This document shows, in pieces, positions 33,149 to 43,509 of a DNA stretch of 64,000 nt. This DNA is from Thiothrix fructosivorans (GTDB lineage Bacteria; Pseudomonadota; Gammaproteobacteria; Thiotrichales; Thiotrichaceae). The translations under genes and the position numbers were made by a program. Every line of letters starts with the position of its first letter. The stretch's first letter is position 1. The stretch spans positions 992,001-1,056,000 of the forward strand of contig NZ_JAFMPM010000008.1 of the NCBI RefSeq assembly GCF_017349355.1, in the 5' to 3' direction. Under the pieces are notes generated by a model. That model was not told the origin of the DNA. It did not search any database and saw only the letters and a program-made list of their open reading frames with translations.

Positions 33149-34468
33149 ATGATTAAAATCCTTCAAGAAATACTCTTAGATTTTCAAGATCTTGAGCTTT
33201 TTTCTGGCATACCGCGTCGTTTGGATGTCACGCCCGTCCACGGCAAAGCCACTGTCTGTATCGGTGTGCGCCGAAGCGGCAAGTCAACCTTCATGTCGCA
33301 ACTGATACAAAAACTGCTAGATGGCGGTGTCTCGCGCCAAAATATCCTTTACCTGAACTTCTTCGATGACCGTCTGCACGGGCTTCAGCAAAGCGGTTTG
33401 GGCGTGATTTTGGATGCGTATTACACGCTCTACCCCGCTAAGAAAAACAGCGAAAAGGTGTACTGTTTTTTCGACGAAATTCAGGCGATTGAAGGCTGGG
33501 AACCGTTTGTGGATCGGCTGATGCGTACCGAAAACTGTGAGGTGTACATCACGGGTTCGTCAGCGCGAATGCTTTCCAAGGAAATTGCCACCCAAATGCG
33601 CGGTAGGGCGTTGTCGTGGGAAGTCTTCCCCTTTTCCTTCCGCGAATATCTCGATTATGTGGGAGTGGAAGCGGGTGACGGGCAGCTTTCTACCAAGCAG
33701 CGCTTGTTCGTGCAAAATGCTTTCGAGCAATATTGGGCAGCAGGTGGTTTCCCCGAAGTCGCGGGTTTGGAGAGGCGCTTGCGGGTCAAGATTCATCAGG
33801 AATATTTCCATGCAGTGCTGTTCCGTGATCTGGTGGAACGCCATGATATTTCCCACCCCAAAGCGGTGACGGATTTGGCGCATTGGCTAATTGACAATAC
33901 TGCCTCTCTTTATTCCTTGAACAAGCTAACAGCGTATTTAAAATCGTTAGGGCATAAAGCCCCTCAGTCAGCAGTGGCTGATTACTTGGAATGGTTTGAA
34001 GACGCTTATTTTCTGTTTACCGTGCGGCTGTTTGATGCCTCGTTGAGCCGTGCGAACGCTAACCCGAAAAAGATTTATTGTATCGACCATGCCATGGTCA
34101 CGTCGGTCGCATCGGGGATTTTGGTTAATGCGGGGCATTTGCTCGAAAATCTGGTGTTCATCACGCTGCGCCGCCTGACCCCCGACATTTTCTACTACAA
34201 AACCAAAAGCGGGCGCGAAGTGGATTTCATTGCCCAGTGGCGAGACCATGCTCGGTTATTGGTACAAGTGTGTGAATCACTGGCAAGCCCGACAACCCGC
34301 AAGCGTGAAATCGCAGCACTGGAAGAGGCAATGGCAGAACTGAATTTGCCCAATGGTATTATCGTGACACGCCATGAAGAGGAACGTATCGTACTTAATG
34401 TAGGCACTATCGAGGTCATCCCCGCATGGCGGTTTCTATTGTGTAACCCCCCGTTTTGTACTAAATAG
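33149..34468 (+). CDS. AAA_14/DUF4143 family ATPase
   Basis: A 439-residue ATPase. Walker A is IGVRRSGKSTFMSQL near residue 44, Walker B is VYCFFDEIQAIEGW near 110, and sensor-like YITGSSARMLSKE is near 132. The DUF4143 domain follows, with ENLVFITLRRL and YYKTKSGREVDFIAQW near 350-370, a PD-(D/E)XK-like core. Proteins of this type are common in bacteria and their cellular role is unsettled. It lies just upstream of the CHAT gene on the same strand, 32 bases apart. Confidence 0.88.
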   Translation: MIKILQEILLDFQDLELFSGIPRRLDVTPVHGKATVCIGVRRSGKSTFMSQLIQKLLDGGVSRQNILYLNFFDDRLHGLQQSGLGVILDAYYTLYPAKKNSEKVYCFFDEIQAIEGWEPFVDRLMRTENCEVYITGSSARMLSKEIATQMRGRALSWEVFPFSFREYLDYVGVEAGDGQLSTKQRLFVQNAFEQYWAAGGFPEVAGLERRLRVKIHQEYFHAVLFRDLVERHDISHPKAVTDLAHWLIDNTASLYSLNKLTAYLKSLGHKAPQSAVADYLEWFEDAYFLFTVRLFDASLSRANANPKKIYCIDHAMVTSVASGILVNAGHLLENLVFITLRRLTPDIFYYKTKSGREVDFIAQWRDHARLLVQVCESLASPTTRKREIAALEEAMAELNLPNGIIVTRHEEERIVLNVGTIEVIPAWRFLLCNPPFCTK

Positions 34469-34500
34469 TAAACACGCCGAAAAATAATGCGGGGGAACGC

Positions 34501-37500
34501 ATGGAATCGATCAAGATCAGTGGCAAGTTAACCGGGCAAGACTTTCCACACAACATCGCCAACGAATACGCCGACATCCTCAAAATCACCTGCCAGCAAG
34601 AAGTCACGCTGGAAGCGGTGCGCAGCGGCGGTAAAACCGTCGAACTCAAGGATGTTGCCGCCGAAACGCTCGTCGAACTCGAATTCGAGGGCGGTTTCAA
34701 ACGCTGGATTCGTGCCAGCGACCTCAAAGCGCAAACCACCCAGCAAACCTCACGCTCTGCCAGCGCTGAATTCGTGCTGACACCCGCCAGCTTTGAGCAA
34801 AGCGGCAAGCGCGGTGCGGTGAGTCTTGTGCTGAAATGCTTACGCTTGTTACAAATTGATCCAGTGATGGATGCCAGCCAAGCGCTCGCCGATCTACTCA
34901 TTGCCAAGCTGGAAACGCGCAAAATCGCCGCTCCGGGGCTGTACCGTTGTGCCAATCCCGACCAGCTCGTGTTGCAACCGATCACCCAATCCGGCGACAT
35001 CGACGCCACCAAGCCGGTGCTGCTATTCCTGCATGGCACGTTTTCCGATACCGATGGCAGCTTTGGCGAATTGTGGGAATCGCGCCAAGGTTACAACGCG
35101 CCTGCGTGGTTGCAACGCCTGTTTACGCCGTATTGCCAGCAAGTGTTCGCACTGGAACACCACACGCTGACGGTCAGCCCAGTGCAGAATGCGCTGCAAG
35201 TCTTGCGTCTGTTGCCGCCGCATACGCGCTTGCACCTGATCAGCCATTCACGCGGTGGGTTGGTCGGGGAATTGCTCTGCCAAGGCGTGTTGAAACGCAA
35301 AACCCGTGAATCTGGCGACCAGTTTTTGGTGAGCGATGAAGTGTTTACCGATGCTGATCTTCAGATGTTTAGTGCGGCAGCGCGGCGCAGCGACTTTGAA
35401 GCCTTGCAGGAAATCGCTACCTTGCTGCAAGACAAGCAGATTCGCGTGGAACGCTTTGCGCGGGTCGCGTGTCCGGGGCGCGGCACGGTATTAGCGTCGG
35501 AACGGCTCGAAGATAACCTCTCGGTGATTTTCAATGTGTTGAGTTTTATCCCTGCGCCGCGCTTCCAACTGTTGGCGGAATTTGTGCGCATGGTGTTGAT
35601 GGCGACTGCTCGCAAGCGCACCGACCCTGAAGAATTGCCGGGGATCGAGGCGATGATGCCCGGTTCGCCGTTGATTCGCTTGCTGAATCGCCCCGATGTG
35701 CAACTCGATTCCGACATCACTGTGATTGCGGGGACGATGAAAGCCTCCAGCCTGTTAGGGCATTTTAAAGAATGGGTGATGCAACGCTTTTTCGGCGAAG
35801 ACAACGATTTCGTGGTGAATACGGCGGGCATGTACGGCGGGGCGCGGCGCTTGCAGGGGATGCGTTTTTATTTGGATCAAGGCGATGATAGCAGCCATTT
35901 TGGGTATTTTCGCAAGGGCGATGTGCGCGAACGCCTGATTAATTCGCTGACACATCCCGATAACGATTTGCGGCTGCGTCCGTTGTTGCCGGAAGCACCT
36001 GCACCACGTCCGGCGGCACGTTCGAGTCGGGCGCAGGAAAAAGCCAAAGCCAAGCGCAGCACGGTGTATTTCCTGCCCGGTTTTATGGGGTCAAAATTGC
36101 AAGCGAATGGCGTGGCGGTGTGGCTGGATATGTCAGCACTCGGCTGGGGCGATTTTTCGCGGTTGGACATCGACAGTGCAGGCGTGCAACCAGCGGGTGT
36201 GCTGGAAACGCCGTACCGTGCCTTGCTGGATATGCTTGATGACAGCCATACTTTGGTGGAATTTGATTACGATTGGCGACGTTCGTTTGCGGAAGCAGGG
36301 CGGCGGCTGGGCGATGCGCTCGAACAGGCATTGGATACCGCAAAAGCGGCGGGCAACAAATTGGTGCTGCGTTTATTGGCGCATTCCAGTGGCGGTTTGG
36401 TCGCCTTGGCGATGATGAGCGAAGCACCGAATGTGTGGCAGCGCTTGCGTGCGGAAGCCGATTGCCGCGTGGTGCTGTTGGGTACGCCCTTGCAAGGCAC
36501 GTATGCAGCGGTGCAAATCCTGCTGGGGCAACACCGTTTGGTGAGCCTGTTGAACTTGCTGGATGGGCATCTGGATGAGGCGGAAAGCAAGCGGCTGGCA
36601 GCACAATTTGCACGTTATCCCGGTGTATTGGAGCTGTTGCCAGCGGCGTATTTGCAGGAAGCGCGTTGGCAAACCTTGCTGGGGGCGGATTTTGATACGT
36701 GGGGTGGGCGGGGTTTACTGGGCAGTGCTTTGCAGGTGCGTGAACAATTACGTGCGGTGGAGTTGGATACGCAACGCTTGATTTACCTGCATGGCAGAGC
36801 CGCGCTTACGCCGGATGAGGTCGGGGAAATCGACGGGCAATGGCGTTTTCATGCCAGTGGTGCAGGTGATGGCGTGACCTTGTGGATGAGTTTGCCGGAA
36901 CAGTTGCCGACGTGGTTTATGCCGGTGGAACACGGGCGCATGGCGAGCCACAGCGAGTATTTTCAGACACTGCAATATTTGCTGGATGATGGCGTATCGC
37001 GTCAGTTGGAGCAAAAACCGCCTGCGATTGGTAAAGCAGCGGAGCAGTGGTTGCCGGAAATTCGCCGCGAATTGTTCCCCGATGAAGCGGAATTGCTGGC
37101 AGCAGCGTTGGGTTATCACACCAGCATGACGCAGGAAGAAGTGCGCCCACCTGTGGAGGTGTGCGTGGTGCATGGCAATCTGGAACAGGTCGCGCACCCC
37201 GTGGTGGTCGGACATTACGAAGGCGATTCCATTATCAGTGCCGAAGCCTTGCTGGATAAGTGTCTGGATGGGCGCATGAGCGAATTGCACCGCATGGGGC
37301 TGTATCCGGGTGAACAAGGCACGTCGCATGTGTTCCTGCAACCGGGCTGCAAACCGGGCGGGGCGGTGATTGTCGGGTTAGGCGAGGTCGGCAAGCTGAC
37401 GGCGGGGGAACTTACCGCCAGTTTTACGCGGGCGATGATGGATTATGCCCTGAAAATCCGCGAGGTGTTGGAGCGCAACCCGACTAGCGACGTGATGGCG

Positions 37501-39891
37501 TTGCCGGTGGCGGAAGGCGAGGTGGTGCCGTTGCACGTTGCTACGTTGTTGATCGGTACGGTGGGCGGCGGCAGCGTGACGCTGGCGGATTCGATTACGG
37601 CGATTTTACGCGCCATTACTCACGCGAATCAGGCGTTGAACAAGAGTGAGCGCGGCTTGCGCTTGCGTTTGCAGACCGTGGAATTCATTGAGTTGTACGA
37701 AGATCGGGCGGTGGAAGCGGCGCGATTGGTGCAGGATTTTGTCTTGCTGCCGGAATTCCGCAGCGATTTTGCGGTGAAAAGTTTGATGCAGTGCTTGCCC
37801 GGTAAACGCCGTCGGGTGATGTACAACGATCCTCCAGGGTGGTGGCGACGTATCCAAGTGGAAGCCAGCGACAGCGGTTTGAAATACACCGCGCTGACCG
37901 ATAAAGCGCGGGCGGAGCTGGTATTGCAGCCGACGCAACGTAAATTGGTCGATCAGTTTATTGCCAAGGCGATTGCTTCCAATGCGGATGACCCCGATAC
38001 CGGCAAAATCCTGTTTGAATTACTGTTGCCAGCGGCGATGAAGGAACAAGCGCCGAGTGCGGAAAATCTGGTGATGGTGCTGGATAGTGCGTCGTCGGTG
38101 TATCCGTGGGAATTGCTTTACAACCGCTTGGATAATGAGTCGCAACCGTTGTCGGTACGTTTTGGCATGGTGCGCCAGTTGCAGGTGGCGCAATACCGCC
38201 AACGCGTGGTGAATCCGGTGGATCGTTCTGCGTTGGTGATTGGCGACCCGCCAGTGGGGGGCGAGTTCGTGCGCTTGCCCTCGGCGCGGCAAGAGGCGGA
38301 AACCGTGGCGAATTTGTTGGAAGCGGGCGGTTTCAGCACAGTGAGCCGCGAGATTGGCACTGACCCGCAATCCATTCTCAAGGCGTTGAATATTGCCGAT
38401 TACCGCGTGCTGCATTTGGCGGGGCATGGGGTGTACCGCTATCGCCCCGACAAAGACAGTGAGCTGGAAGTGAGCGGCATGGTGCTGGGCGATGGTATTT
38501 TCCTGACGCCTGTGGAAATTGGGCAGATGCGCAAAGTACCGGAATTGGCGTTCATTAATTGTTGTCATCTGGCGCAAATGGATTTCATGGAGGCCGATGT
38601 GCAAGCCGCGCTGACCCAAGACCGCAGCAAGTTGGCAGCGAGTTTGGCAGAAGAATTAATTCGCATGGGTGTGAGAGCTATCATAGCGGCAGGCTGGGCG
38701 ATTGATGATAATGCCGCCAAGGTGTTTGCGGAACAATGCTACAACGCGCTGTTACAGGGCTATCCCTTCGGGATGGCGGTATTAATGGCGCGGCGGGAAA
38801 CGTGGCTGCAATACCCGCACAGTAATACGTGGGGGGCTTACCAGTGTTACGGCGACCCTGACTACAAATTGTTGAGCCGCCAACCGCATAATAGCGGCGA
38901 AGACAAAACGGTGGATAGCTGGCGTTTTGTGGCGGAAGTCGAAGTCGTGGCGGAATTGCAAAACCTGATCAATGCTGCCGATACCGCCAAGGCGGGGGAT
39001 GTGGCGTGGTTGCAAGAACGTTTGCCGCAATTGCATCGGGCAATTCCGGCGGAATGGTTGGGTCATGCGGACATCTTGTACGCGCTGGGACGGGCTTACG
39101 GCAAGCTGGATATGTTTGCGCCTGCGTTGGATGCGTATGAGGCGGCGTTGGATTCGCCCCAAGCCGATTATCCGGTGGTGTTGCTGGAAGATAAGGTCAG
39201 CCTGCAAACTGCGTGGGCGTTGGCATGGGCGCAGGGCAGGGCGGATGCACCCGATCCGCATTTTGCGGCTTCCCCGGCGGAGATGATGGCGCAGAGTTTG
39301 AAAACCCTTGAATTGTTGGATGGTTTGGGCAATAGCCTGCAACGTTTCGAGGAGGTCGGCAAATTCTGGAAACGTCAGGCGATGCTGGTGACGGGCGAAG
39401 CGCGTGCCGATGCGTTGCGCGATATGGAGCAGGCGTATAAGCGTGCGCATGAATTCGCGTTGCAGGAAACGCATACGGTGGCGGGGTATCCGCTGATTAA
39501 TTGGTTGACGTGCAAAGTGGTGCGCTATTTGCGCGGGCATGTGAAGCAGTTGGATCGGCAAGACTTGAAGCACTGGCTGGATCAGGCGCGGCAAGCGGTG
39601 GAGGTGACAGATAAGAGTCTCGCATCGTTTGGTTCGGGGGTGACGCGGGCGGAATACAGTTTGCTGCATTACCTGATCGGGGCGCGGCTGAATGAGGCAA
39701 CGCAGGTGCAGAAAGTGGTGGGGGATTATGCGTTGGCGGTTGGGCGTGGGGCAGCGCCTCGGCACTTACGCTTTGTGACGGAGCACTTGGGTTTCTTGCG
39801 GGTGATGTTGGGCGAGTTTCAGGATAACAAGCCGCCATTGCAGCCAGTGGTCATGGCGATACTGACCATTGAGGAAAAATTAAATGTTTAA
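34501..39891 (+). CDS. Giant protein: two alpha/beta-hydrolase domains plus CHAT protease
   Basis: A 1796-residue protein. Around residues 175-350 a first alpha/beta-hydrolase shows LFLHGTFSDTDGSFGELW and the nucleophile elbow ISHSRGG (S250). A second, lipase/acyltransferase-like hydrolase starts near 521 with VYFLPGFMGSKLQ and has AHSSGG (S629). Residues 880-1100 resemble the N-terminal domain of M17 aminopeptidases (tentative). A caspase-like CHAT domain covers about 1190-1470, with His1309 in VLHLAGHGVYRYR and the Cys in FINCCHLAQ (C1354/C1355). The C-terminal 300 residues are helical and TPR-like. Coupling of lipase-like and caspase-like domains suggests a regulated cell-death or defence effector. 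No signal peptide is present. Confidence 0.85.
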   Translation: MESIKISGKLTGQDFPHNIANEYADILKITCQQEVTLEAVRSGGKTVELKDVAAETLVELEFEGGFKRWIRASDLKAQTTQQTSRSASAEFVLTPASFEQSGKRGAVSLVLKCLRLLQIDPVMDASQALADLLIAKLETRKIAAPGLYRCANPDQLVLQPITQSGDIDATKPVLLFLHGTFSDTDGSFGELWESRQGYNAPAWLQRLFTPYCQQVFALEHHTLTVSPVQNALQVLRLLPPHTRLHLISHSRGGLVGELLCQGVLKRKTRESGDQFLVSDEVFTDADLQMFSAAARRSDFEALQEIATLLQDKQIRVERFARVACPGRGTVLASERLEDNLSVIFNVLSFIPAPRFQLLAEFVRMVLMATARKRTDPEELPGIEAMMPGSPLIRLLNRPDVQLDSDITVIAGTMKASSLLGHFKEWVMQRFFGEDNDFVVNTAGMYGGARRLQGMRFYLDQGDDSSHFGYFRKGDVRERLINSLTHPDNDLRLRPLLPEAPAPRPAARSSRAQEKAKAKRSTVYFLPGFMGSKLQANGVAVWLDMSALGWGDFSRLDIDSAGVQPAGVLETPYRALLDMLDDSHTLVEFDYDWRRSFAEAGRRLGDALEQALDTAKAAGNKLVLRLLAHSSGGLVALAMMSEAPNVWQRLRAEADCRVVLLGTPLQGTYAAVQILLGQHRLVSLLNLLDGHLDEAESKRLAAQFARYPGVLELLPAAYLQEARWQTLLGADFDTWGGRGLLGSALQVREQLRAVELDTQRLIYLHGRAALTPDEVGEIDGQWRFHASGAGDGVTLWMSLPEQLPTWFMPVEHGRMASHSEYFQTLQYLLDDGVSRQLEQKPPAIGKAAEQWLPEIRRELFPDEAELLAAALGYHTSMTQEEVRPPVEVCVVHGNLEQVAHPVVVGHYEGDSIISAEALLDKCLDGRMSELHRMGLYPGEQGTSHVFLQPGCKPGGAVIVGLGEVGKLTAGELTASFTRAMMDYALKIREVLERNPTSDVMALPVAEGEVVPLHVATLLIGTVGGGSVTLADSITAILRAITHANQALNKSERGLRLRLQTVEFIELYEDRAVEAARLVQDFVLLPEFRSDFAVKSLMQCLPGKRRRVMYNDPPGWWRRIQVEASDSGLKYTALTDKARAELVLQPTQRKLVDQFIAKAIASNADDPDTGKILFELLLPAAMKEQAPSAENLVMVLDSASSVYPWELLYNRLDNESQPLSVRFGMVRQLQVAQYRQRVVNPVDRSALVIGDPPVGGEFVRLPSARQEAETVANLLEAGGFSTVSREIGTDPQSILKALNIADYRVLHLAGHGVYRYRPDKDSELEVSGMVLGDGIFLTPVEIGQMRKVPELAFINCCHLAQMDFMEADVQAALTQDRSKLAASLAEELIRMGVRAIIAAGWAIDDNAAKVFAEQCYNALLQGYPFGMAVLMARRETWLQYPHSNTWGAYQCYGDPDYKLLSRQPHNSGEDKTVDSWRFVAEVEVVAELQNLINAADTAKAGDVAWLQERLPQLHRAIPAEWLGHADILYALGRAYGKLDMFAPALDAYEAALDSPQADYPVVLLEDKVSLQTAWALAWAQGRADAPDPHFAASPAEMMAQSLKTLELLDGLGNSLQRFEEVGKFWKRQAMLVTGEARADALRDMEQAYKRAHEFALQETHTVAGYPLINWLTCKVVRYLRGHVKQLDRQDLKHWLDQARQAVEVTDKSLASFGSGVTRAEYSLLHYLIGARLNEATQVQKVVGDYALAVGRGAAPRHLRFVTEHLGFLRVMLGEFQDNKPPLQPVVMAILTIEEKLNV

Positions 39892-39940
39892 AAAATAGCC
39901 ATTTCGGAGTGTCAGCGGTAACATATCCCCGAAATGCGAG

Positions 39941-40309
39941 GTGTTTATGTTAAAGACTACAACGAAAGCGACAGCAGTAAAGGGCTTACTGATGGCGGGG
40001 ATGCTGTTGAGTGTGACGGCTTGTGGCACGGTGTCTGCGCCGTTGCCGTATGATTCTATTCGGTTGATTGCTAAACCGTTGGCGTTGCGTGCGGGCGATA
40101 TGCAGTTGGAGCAACGTCAGTGTGTGAATAGTAATGTGCTGATGCGCGATTGCGAGATGGTGGCGCGGCGCGAATTTCGCCTTGATGAGAACGTGCGCGA
40201 GAATGTGTTCGATAACTTGTCGGATCGGTTGTTTGCGAATGGGCATTCCAACCATAAGACGCGCTGGCGGCTGAAGCGGGATCGGGTGGAATGGCAATAC
40301 CGCTTTTAG
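39941..40309 (+). CDS. Small lipoprotein
   Basis: A 122-residue protein with a lipoprotein signal peptide: a basic start (KTTTKATAVKG), a hydrophobic core (LLMAGMLLS) and the lipobox VTAC, with Cys28 as the lipidation site. The mature part is charged and ends in a C-terminal aromatic stretch (WRLKRDRVEWQYRF). I do not recognise the family. Its stop overlaps the end of the convergent gene by four bases. Confidence 0.7.
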   Translation: MFMLKTTTKATAVKGLLMAGMLLSVTACGTVSAPLPYDSIRLIAKPLALRAGDMQLEQRQCVNSNVLMRDCEMVARREFRLDENVRENVFDNLSDRLFANGHSNHKTRWRLKRDRVEWQYRF

Positions 40310-40512
40310 GCGTGGGCGCTGGGTTGGATGAGCAGCATGAGTAAGCCTGCGAGCAGGTAATACGCGGAGAATTGGATGGTGAGCGCCTTTTTGAATTCGT
40401 CGGGAATGTATTCTTCCACGAAGGGGAAAAAGTGGCGGATGCTGCCAATGATCAGTGTGGTGATGCCAAACAGAACGAGTATGAAGCCGATGGCTGCTAG
40501 TAGATTCATCAT
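40306..40512 (-). CDS. Small two-helix membrane protein
   Basis: A 68-residue protein from the ATG at 40512 (MMNLLAAIGFILVLFGITTL), preferred over an upstream ATG at 40566 that adds an unlikely hydrophilic extension. It has two membrane segments separated by a charged loop (FPFVEEYIPDEFKKALTIQF). The function is unknown. Confidence 0.6.
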   Translation of the reverse strand: MMNLLAAIGFILVLFGITTLIIGSIRHFFPFVEEYIPDEFKKALTIQFSAYYLLAGLLMLLIQPSAHA

Positions 40513-40616
40513 GGTGGTGGTGCTGTTCCCTGTGTGTTTGGTGGGGGGATGGTAGCATTTTGGCAATAATTTTTACTTTTGTGAAGCTGAATAATGGGTT
40601 ATTAGTTTAGGATACT

Positions 40617-41407
40617 ATGAAATTTGAACATCTTGCAGGAAAAAGAGCATTAGGCATTGCTTATTCAAAAGATTATGCTGACTGGGCAGAATCTTTGCTG
40701 CACGAAGATATTGAATCTGAGAATGTTGCTATTCTTGCAAGTATTGGGCTTGAAAGAAACCCTGATTCTGAAGAAATTGAAGTATATTTTAAAAAATCAC
40801 TAACTGATCTTAATTTGGTATTGCCATCAGAAGTAATTAGCTTAGCGTTTTACCGCCAAAGCTCCTTTGTCATCAAATTGTATTAGGTGATGTAGATCCT
40901 GAAAAAGGGTTGGGTATTCTAGAAGCTTGTTATTCAAAGTCCGGTTACAAGACTATTTATAGCATTTGGGAGGAGCTTGCTGAAGATCTCTGGATGGTGA
41001 ATGATCGAGAGCATTGTATCTTTAATACCGGTTTGACGAAAGAGAATGCCAGCGACTATATCAAGAGTGTTGCAGCACAATTTATTGTTTTGCTGGAGTC
41101 TGAGTTGCCTGAAGACTTTTTTCATCTAAGTGCTTGCCCAGAATGTGGCTATATTGGTAAAAGTGAATATAAAGCAATCAACAATCCTTGGATGCCTGCA
41201 AAATTATTCAAATTTATTTATAAGCATAGTCAAACACAGATGGCAATTTGTCTGAAGTGTAAAAAACCGTTTCCAAAAAACATGAGCGATTATGAAGGGC
41301 GAGAGCAATATCTCAATAAAATAACTAATAAATTGTCTAATAATGGAGGTGGATTAAATGCCGCATCTTTACCAGATGCTCATGCAGAATTGGATGTTAT
41401 CCTTTGA
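40617..41407 (+). pseudogene. Hypothetical zinc-ribbon protein, frameshifted
   Basis: Two frames make one protein. The first (40617-40886) starts MKFEHLAGKRALGIAYSKDY and runs to about LPSEVISLAF. The second continues from about 40865 as LCHQIVLGDVDPEKGLGILE and then CYSKSGYKTIYSIWEELAED, to the stop at 41407. The first frame is closed only 24 bases before the second frame's first ATG. The shift lies around 40845-40870. The C-terminal part has two Cys pairs, CPECGY and CLKCKKPF, that could bind zinc. AT-rich codon use unlike the flanking genes points to acquisition from another source. I cannot name the family. Confidence 0.6.
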
Positions 41408-41612
41408 TCATCAATCAGTTGCAAAAAACTAAGATTGAAGAAGAACTGCTTTTTATAAATAATAAACTAAAAGGCATGTCTTATTCAGAGCTGAAGTTAC
41501 TTGATGGATTCCCCTTGGCTGATGAAAAAGAAATAGAGGGGAAAATATATGAATTTTCATCATGGTCAGAGCCAGCAATAAATGCAGAAGATGGTGTGCT
41601 AGCAGTCTTAAC

Positions 41613-43252
41613 GTAATTGATCACATCCCCACCCCTTGCGGTAAAGCGGGCAGGGCAAAGCCAGCGCGGGCAGCGGTAATAACACTGGCAAGATAAGCCA
41701 AGGCAGACTGTCCACGTTTGCGGCAAGTACCGATGATGCTGGCCAGCATGGCAAACGCACGGCTCCCCGTAGCACTCTTTGTGCCATGGTTGGTTTTGCG
41801 CAGGATCACCCAATGGCGCAACGCCCGCTCAGCCTCATTATTGGTCAAGGGAAGCCACGGGTGGTCAAGGATTCGGAAAATGGCATCCCAATCATTGATG
41901 AACTCTTTCGCCAGTGCCGCCGTCTTGTCATGGGCAGATACGGCATGGATCAAGCATAATGCCCTGAATTCCAGGAGTTTTGCCTGATGGCGTTGACGGA
42001 TCACGTCGGTTTGCGTCCCCACCGTGCCGCCTGCTGCCCGCCAAGCGTAAATGTCGTCCTGTAATACCCTCAGCCAAGCGAGGGTGAAGTTGCCAAACGT
42101 CCGCCCGTCTTTGTCCAGTGATTCTGCCAGCCCACGGGCTTTGCGGATCAGGTGCGCCCAGCAACGCAAGCGTTTGGGGTGGTGGCGGTAAGCGGCATAG
42201 CCATCACTCATCAGCCAGCCCCCAAAGTGGGGGCTAATCACGTTGTCGAGCATTTCAATGGTGCGCTGCCCTACGTAGAAACAAACGCTGAGGGTGGTGA
42301 CGAATGTCCATAGCCACAGGGCTTCGCCACGCTCTTTCCAAGAGGTTTCATCAATATACAGCACCCCGCCGTCAGCGGTGGCTTCTGCCAACAGCCCTTC
42401 CACCAAGGCATCTTCCAATGGAGAAGCACTCGCGGCTGCTTCCTCAAAACATTGCTGCAACACCCCGACACTTAGGGGAATGCCCAACACCTCCCGCAAC
42501 AGTTCTTGTGTGCCACGCAGTGACAAGCGTGAGCGCAGCCGTAGGTGGACAATAAGTGCCGCCAGATTGCCCCCAATCAGCCGCCACTCGCCCACATCAA
42601 CCTCCGGGTATAACGGGTCGGGAGCTTGGCGATGCGGGATATGGCGGCTCACATGACCGCAGGTGCATACGCTATCGTGAAGGTGGTGGCGGGTGGTGAT
42701 GACGGTCAGTCCGGGGTTCCCATCCGTGCCAAACTGGATGTCCACACTGTCATAGGCGGTATAAATACGGGAGACAGCCGCATCCAGGGACCTGCCACAG
42801 GCTTCACATCGGCTGGGGTAATGGTGTTCGTCTGCATTGATGGGCGGATGCCATACCCGACCATAACCCGGTGCGCCGGGTTGTTTACCCGCTTTGCGTT
42901 TGGCTGGTTGGGCTGGCTTTGTGCCCGCCACAGCTTCTGGTTCCGGGGTTGGCTTTCCTCTGGCTGCACCCACCCCTTCTGTTTCGGGCAAAGCCACCGT
43001 TTTGGGTGACGTTTCCCACGGGAAACCGCTGCTGGGTGGTTTGGAGGAGTTGTTGGAGTTTTGGTTGATCTGTTCCCGCGCTTCTTTCAGGTCATGCAAC
43101 AACTTGGTCGACAGGTGCAGCAGTTCCTCCGGCGTGAGCTTGGCAAGGTACTGGCTGTTAAGCTGTTTGAGGCTGTGGTCTTTCAGTTGTTGGGTCATCG
43201 GGGGAGTGTCGCAAATTTAGTGCGTTTGGGTAAGGGGGGACTGTTCAGTTAC
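41613..43252 (-). mobile_element. IS66-family insertion sequence, copy 1 (1640 bp)
   Basis: The boundaries are fixed by an 8-bp target duplication, GTCTTAAC, at 41605-41612 and 43253-43260. The ends GTAATTGATCAC and GTAACTGAACAG (complement of the right end) are imperfect inverted repeats. It carries one transposase gene and no tnpA/tnpB accessory genes, as in the single-gene branch of the IS66 family. It appears identical throughout to copy 2 at 45168-46807, so at least one transposition is recent. Confidence 0.93.
41621..43198 (-). CDS. IS66-family transposase (TnpC-like), copy 1
   Basis: A 525-residue DDE transposase. The N-terminus is helical with the family signature NQNSNNSSKPPSSGFPWE near residue 45. 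A zinc-binding region follows (CEACGRSLD...CTCGHVSRHIPHRQ). The catalytic core includes GVLYIDETSWKERG, WLMSDGYAAYRHH and, at the end, LTNNEAERALRHWVILRK. It is encoded inside the 1640-bp element and is the only gene there. Confidence 0.95.
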   Translation of the reverse strand: MTQQLKDHSLKQLNSQYLAKLTPEELLHLSTKLLHDLKEAREQINQNSNNSSKPPSSGFPWETSPKTVALPETEGVGAARGKPTPEPEAVAGTKPAQPAKRKAGKQPGAPGYGRVWHPPINADEHHYPSRCEACGRSLDAAVSRIYTAYDSVDIQFGTDGNPGLTVITTRHHLHDSVCTCGHVSRHIPHRQAPDPLYPEVDVGEWRLIGGNLAALIVHLRLRSRLSLRGTQELLREVLGIPLSVGVLQQCFEEAAASASPLEDALVEGLLAEATADGGVLYIDETSWKERGEALWLWTFVTTLSVCFYVGQRTIEMLDNVISPHFGGWLMSDGYAAYRHHPKRLRCWAHLIRKARGLAESLDKDGRTFGNFTLAWLRVLQDDIYAWRAAGGTVGTQTDVIRQRHQAKLLEFRALCLIHAVSAHDKTAALAKEFINDWDAIFRILDHPWLPLTNNEAERALRHWVILRKTNHGTKSATGSRAFAMLASIIGTCRKRGQSALAYLASVITAARAGFALPALPQGVGM

Positions 43253-43509
43253 GTCTTAACGGACGTTTGGAAAAAACATGTTATTGGTAGTGCTCGTTAC
43301 ATGAGGGGTTTTCTGCTAGATCACAGTGGTAACGTTGTCGATCTAACAGAATGTGAGCTTTGGGAGTATGATTAGCATATATTATATTGACTGACATCAT
43401 TTTTTATGGGAAAATCACTCAACTAAATTAGTTAATGCGAATGCAGATACGTATTTTCGTATGAGGCTCATGATTTCAGTATTTATTAAATTCAAATGTT
43501 AATGCTCTG

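Larger units (their letters stand above)
41404..43375 (+). pseudogene. Hypothetical gene split by an IS66-family element
   Basis: The first 70 codons (41404 to 41612) encode IINQLQKTKIEEELLFINNK and then MSYSELKLLDGFPLADEKEI. The frame resumes after the insertion and one copy of the 8-bp duplication, at 43261, with TDVWKKHVIGSARYMRGFLL, ending ECELWEYD at TAG 43375. The restored product would have about 109 residues. It overlaps the stop of the zinc-ribbon pseudogene (TTGA), so the two once formed an operon. The function is unknown. Confidence 0.75.

Noticed and set aside
38782-39765. A 327-codon minus-strand frame opposite the CHAT gene
   Set aside because: Arg-rich shadow frame without domain features. 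The plus-strand frame is continuous over 1796 codons.
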